From NCBI GenBank assembly GCA_905234005.1, contig CAJOFW010000044.1, positions 1 through 8,452 on the forward strand: a stretch of DNA of 8,452 nt, in the 5' to 3' direction. The notes beneath the pieces were generated by a model. It saw only the letters and a list, made by a program, of their open reading frames with translations, made no database searches and was not told the origin of the DNA. Both the position numbers and the translations under genes were made by a program. Shown here piece after piece: positions 6,959 through 8,452 of this stretch. Source of the stretch: an uncultured Oscillospiraceae bacterium (GTDB lineage: Bacteria; Bacillota; Clostridia; Oscillospirales; Oscillospiraceae). Within the stretch, counting starts at the first letter, position 1, and each line of letters starts with the position of its first letter.

Positions 6959-6987
6959 ATTGTACACCATCGTTATCAATTTTGCAA
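6959..6987 (-). promoter_or_regulatory. Predicted sigma-A promoter of the opp operon
   Basis: On the minus strand, TTGCAA (6987-6982) and TACAAT (6964-6959) are separated by exactly 17 bases, close to the -35 and -10 consensus. Transcription would start near 6952, giving a leader of about 50 bases before oppB. The surrounding stretch is much more A/T rich than the coding DNA. The start was not tested and no operator could be named with confidence. Confidence 0.6.
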
Positions 6988-7131
6988 TATACTTTTTTAC
7001 AGCTTTCCGAACAAATGCCGTCGCTCCGGTCAAAACGGTTGCGTTTTTCGTGTGGATGTGATACCGTGAAGCTGTGCTGCAGAGCGTTGAGAAGCCGCGC
7101 TGCAGCGTCCGGTGAAAGGAGTGTATTCCCC
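6988..7131 (+). promoter_or_regulatory. Upstream region and leader of the divergent kinase gene
   Basis: This stretch must contain the start signals of the kinase unless the gene is read from elsewhere. A TATACT hexamer (6988-6993) could be a -10 box but has no good -35 partner, and a second weak candidate begins at TTGCGT (7039-7044). Further down, GCTGCAG (7076-7082) can pair with CTGCAGC (7100-7106) around a 17-base loop, a 7-bp stem ending just before the ribosome binding site AAAGGAG (7115-7121). The promoter assignment is weak; the ribosome binding site is convincing. Confidence 0.35.
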
Positions 7132-8452
7132 ATGCCCGCAACGCCCGTGGAGCCGCTTGTCTACTCGCTGGCCTCGACCGTATCGCGGTTTTCGAGCTAT
7201 TTTTACCAGTGCTATATCATCCCGCTCGCGCTCGCGGTGATTCTGCTCCGTTTGAGCACGGACGCAAAGCCGCGCCCTGTGCGGGACAGCGTCGTCACGC
7301 TCGGCGTATGCGCGGCGGCGGCGGGGCTGTATTTTCTGATCGCGCCGCTGCTCGGCGATTTCGTCAAAATCGGCAACATCGCCCACGTCGCCCTGCTCGC
7401 GATCCTGATTCTGTACGTCTGCTTTATCAAACCGATGCAGCCGCATGTCAAGATCGTCATGACCTCGGCCATCATCGCGGACATCAATTTCGCGCTCTCG
7501 ATCAGCACGCAGGTGCTCATGCCGGTGTTTTCGCTGAGCGTCTCGAATCTTTTGCAGTTTCTTCTGCTCGCCGGGGAGCTTGCGGTTGTGTACCTCTTCC
7601 GTCCGTCCCGGTCGGAGCGCATCCCGACGGCGTACTGGCTCTCCATGCTGCTCATCGCCGGGCTTTCCTCCGCGTGCCTGTACGCGATACGCACCCTCGG
7701 CGGGCGCGTGCTGCCCGGCGTGACCGGGAATTACGCGATCACCGCCGTCACTCTGTTCGCGTTCTGCGCGGTGAATCTTCTGATTTATTATCTGTATTAC
7801 GTGATCGACCGGGAGCACCGCTCCCTGTCCGACGTGCGGGCGATGCAGGCGAAGCTTGCGCAGGATCTCGAGTTCTACCGCCGCTCCGACACGCTCACGC
7901 AGGATTACAGCGCCCTCCGCCACGAGCTGAAGAACCACATCGCCCTCATGCAGAGCCTCTTAAACGAGGAGAAATACGACGAGCTGCGGCGCTATTTTGC
8001 CGATTACGCCGGTAAGATCACGCCGAAGCTCGCGGAATTCCACTGTCCGAACGCGGTCGTCAGCTCGGTGATCACGCACCAGATGAACACGGCGCTGGCC
8101 GCCGGCGTCACACTCGACGTGATCGCCGCCGTGCCCGAGACGCTGGGCATACGGGAAGCCCCCCTGTGCTCCATCCTCTCGAACATGATCGACAACGGCG
8201 TGGAGGGCTGTCTGCGCGCCGGCCGGCCGATCGTCCGGGCAGCGCTGCACACGGACAGGGACTGCCTCTTCATATCGGTCACGAACCCGGCGGACACGTC
8301 GCTGCTGCGTGACAATCCCGACCTTCTGACGACGAAGGAGAACGCTGCGGGCCACGGCTTCGGCATCCCGATCATCCGGGGCATCGCGGAGAAGTACGAC
8401 GGCTACGCGAGCTTTCACGTTCAGGACGGCTGGTTCATCGCGGACGCGATGC
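7132..8452 (+). CDS. GHKL-type membrane sensor histidine kinase (3' partial)
   Basis: The frame is open from ATG 7132 to the end of the window, giving 440 residues without a stop. AAAGGAG (7115-7121) lies ten bases upstream of the ATG. The first ~224 residues hold about six or seven membrane helices (near 28-40, 54-74, 84-99, 108-128, 133-157, 165-185 and 202-224), with no large external sensing domain. A helical linker follows, then LRHELKNH (262-269) with His264 as the likely phosphorylated residue, the form seen in AgrC-like kinases. The ATP-binding domain shows the N-box NMIDNGVEG (351-359) and the glycine box GHGFGIPII (407-415), followed by a KYDG motif. Kinases of this type usually signal to a LytTR-domain response regulator; none is in the window and it probably lies downstream. 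The gene is divergent from the peptide importer, so sensing of a peptide or control of opp is a reasonable but unproven inference. Only a few residues of the C-terminus are likely to be missing. Confidence 0.9.
   Translation, partial: MPATPVEPLVYSLASTVSRFSSYFYQCYIIPLALAVILLRLSTDAKPRPVRDSVVTLGVCAAAAGLYFLIAPLLGDFVKIGNIAHVALLAILILYVCFIKPMQPHVKIVMTSAIIADINFALSISTQVLMPVFSLSVSNLLQFLLLAGELAVVYLFRPSRSERIPTAYWLSMLLIAGLSSACLYAIRTLGGRVLPGVTGNYAITAVTLFAFCAVNLLIYYLYYVIDREHRSLSDVRAMQAKLAQDLEFYRRSDTLTQDYSALRHELKNHIALMQSLLNEEKYDELRRYFADYAGKITPKLAEFHCPNAVVSSVITHQMNTALAAGVTLDVIAAVPETLGIREAPLCSILSNMIDNGVEGCLRAGRPIVRAALHTDRDCLFISVTNPADTSLLRDNPDLLTTKENAAGHGFGIPIIRGIAEKYDGYASFHVQDGWFIADAM

Noticed and set aside
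7030..7938. A 302-codon minus-strand frame opposite the kinase
   Set aside because: It is Arg/Glu/His rich with no motif, while the plus strand encodes a kinase with all expected boxes.
7209..8015. A 268-codon plus-strand frame overlapping the kinase
   Set aside because: It is in a different frame from the kinase, is Arg/Ala/Pro/His rich and lacks any domain.

Overview
The window looks like a piece of chromosome from a fairly GC-rich anaerobic Firmicute, probably a gut Oscillospiraceae or related Clostridia. The signs are strong AGGAGG-type ribosome binding sites, sigma-A-like promoter elements, a lipoprotein peptide-binding protein, an AgrC-type GHKL sensor kinase, and a surface protein ending in a PxTAD-type sorting signal. 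The lineage is inferred from style and was not checked by any search.

Layout: positions 1-642 (+) hold the 3' end of a cell-surface protein gene: a beta-rich domain, a Gly/Ser/Asn/Pro linker, a sorting-like motif, a membrane helix and a basic tail. A clear terminator follows. Positions 704-1009 carry no convincing gene but several inverted repeats. A 15-bp terminator hairpin at 1010-1048 closes the operon that converges from the right.

Positions 1102-6901 (-) are a five-gene oligopeptide ABC importer operon, transcribed right to left in the order oppB, oppC, oppD, oppF, oppA. OppB and OppC form the membrane channel, OppD and OppF are the paired ATPases, and OppA is the lipid-anchored peptide-binding protein. 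The genes are closely spaced and oppD-oppF overlap as ATGA. A 17-bp-spaced promoter lies upstream of oppB, and a stem-loop separates oppF from oppA, the last gene.

A divergent gene at 7132-8452 (+) encodes a polytopic GHKL histidine kinase and runs off the end of the window. Its response regulator is not in view. The shared 230-bp intergenic region suggests that the kinase and the transporter could be co-regulated.

The most striking observation is in OppA. The block that forms the C-terminus of ordinary OppA proteins (the YDALI...IPIYYYNDVYM...FFMY region) sits directly after the lipoprotein signal, ahead of the usual mature N-terminus. The protein stops exactly where that block would normally follow. 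Every expected segment is present once, so this looks like an intact, naturally circularly permuted substrate-binding protein rather than a truncated one.
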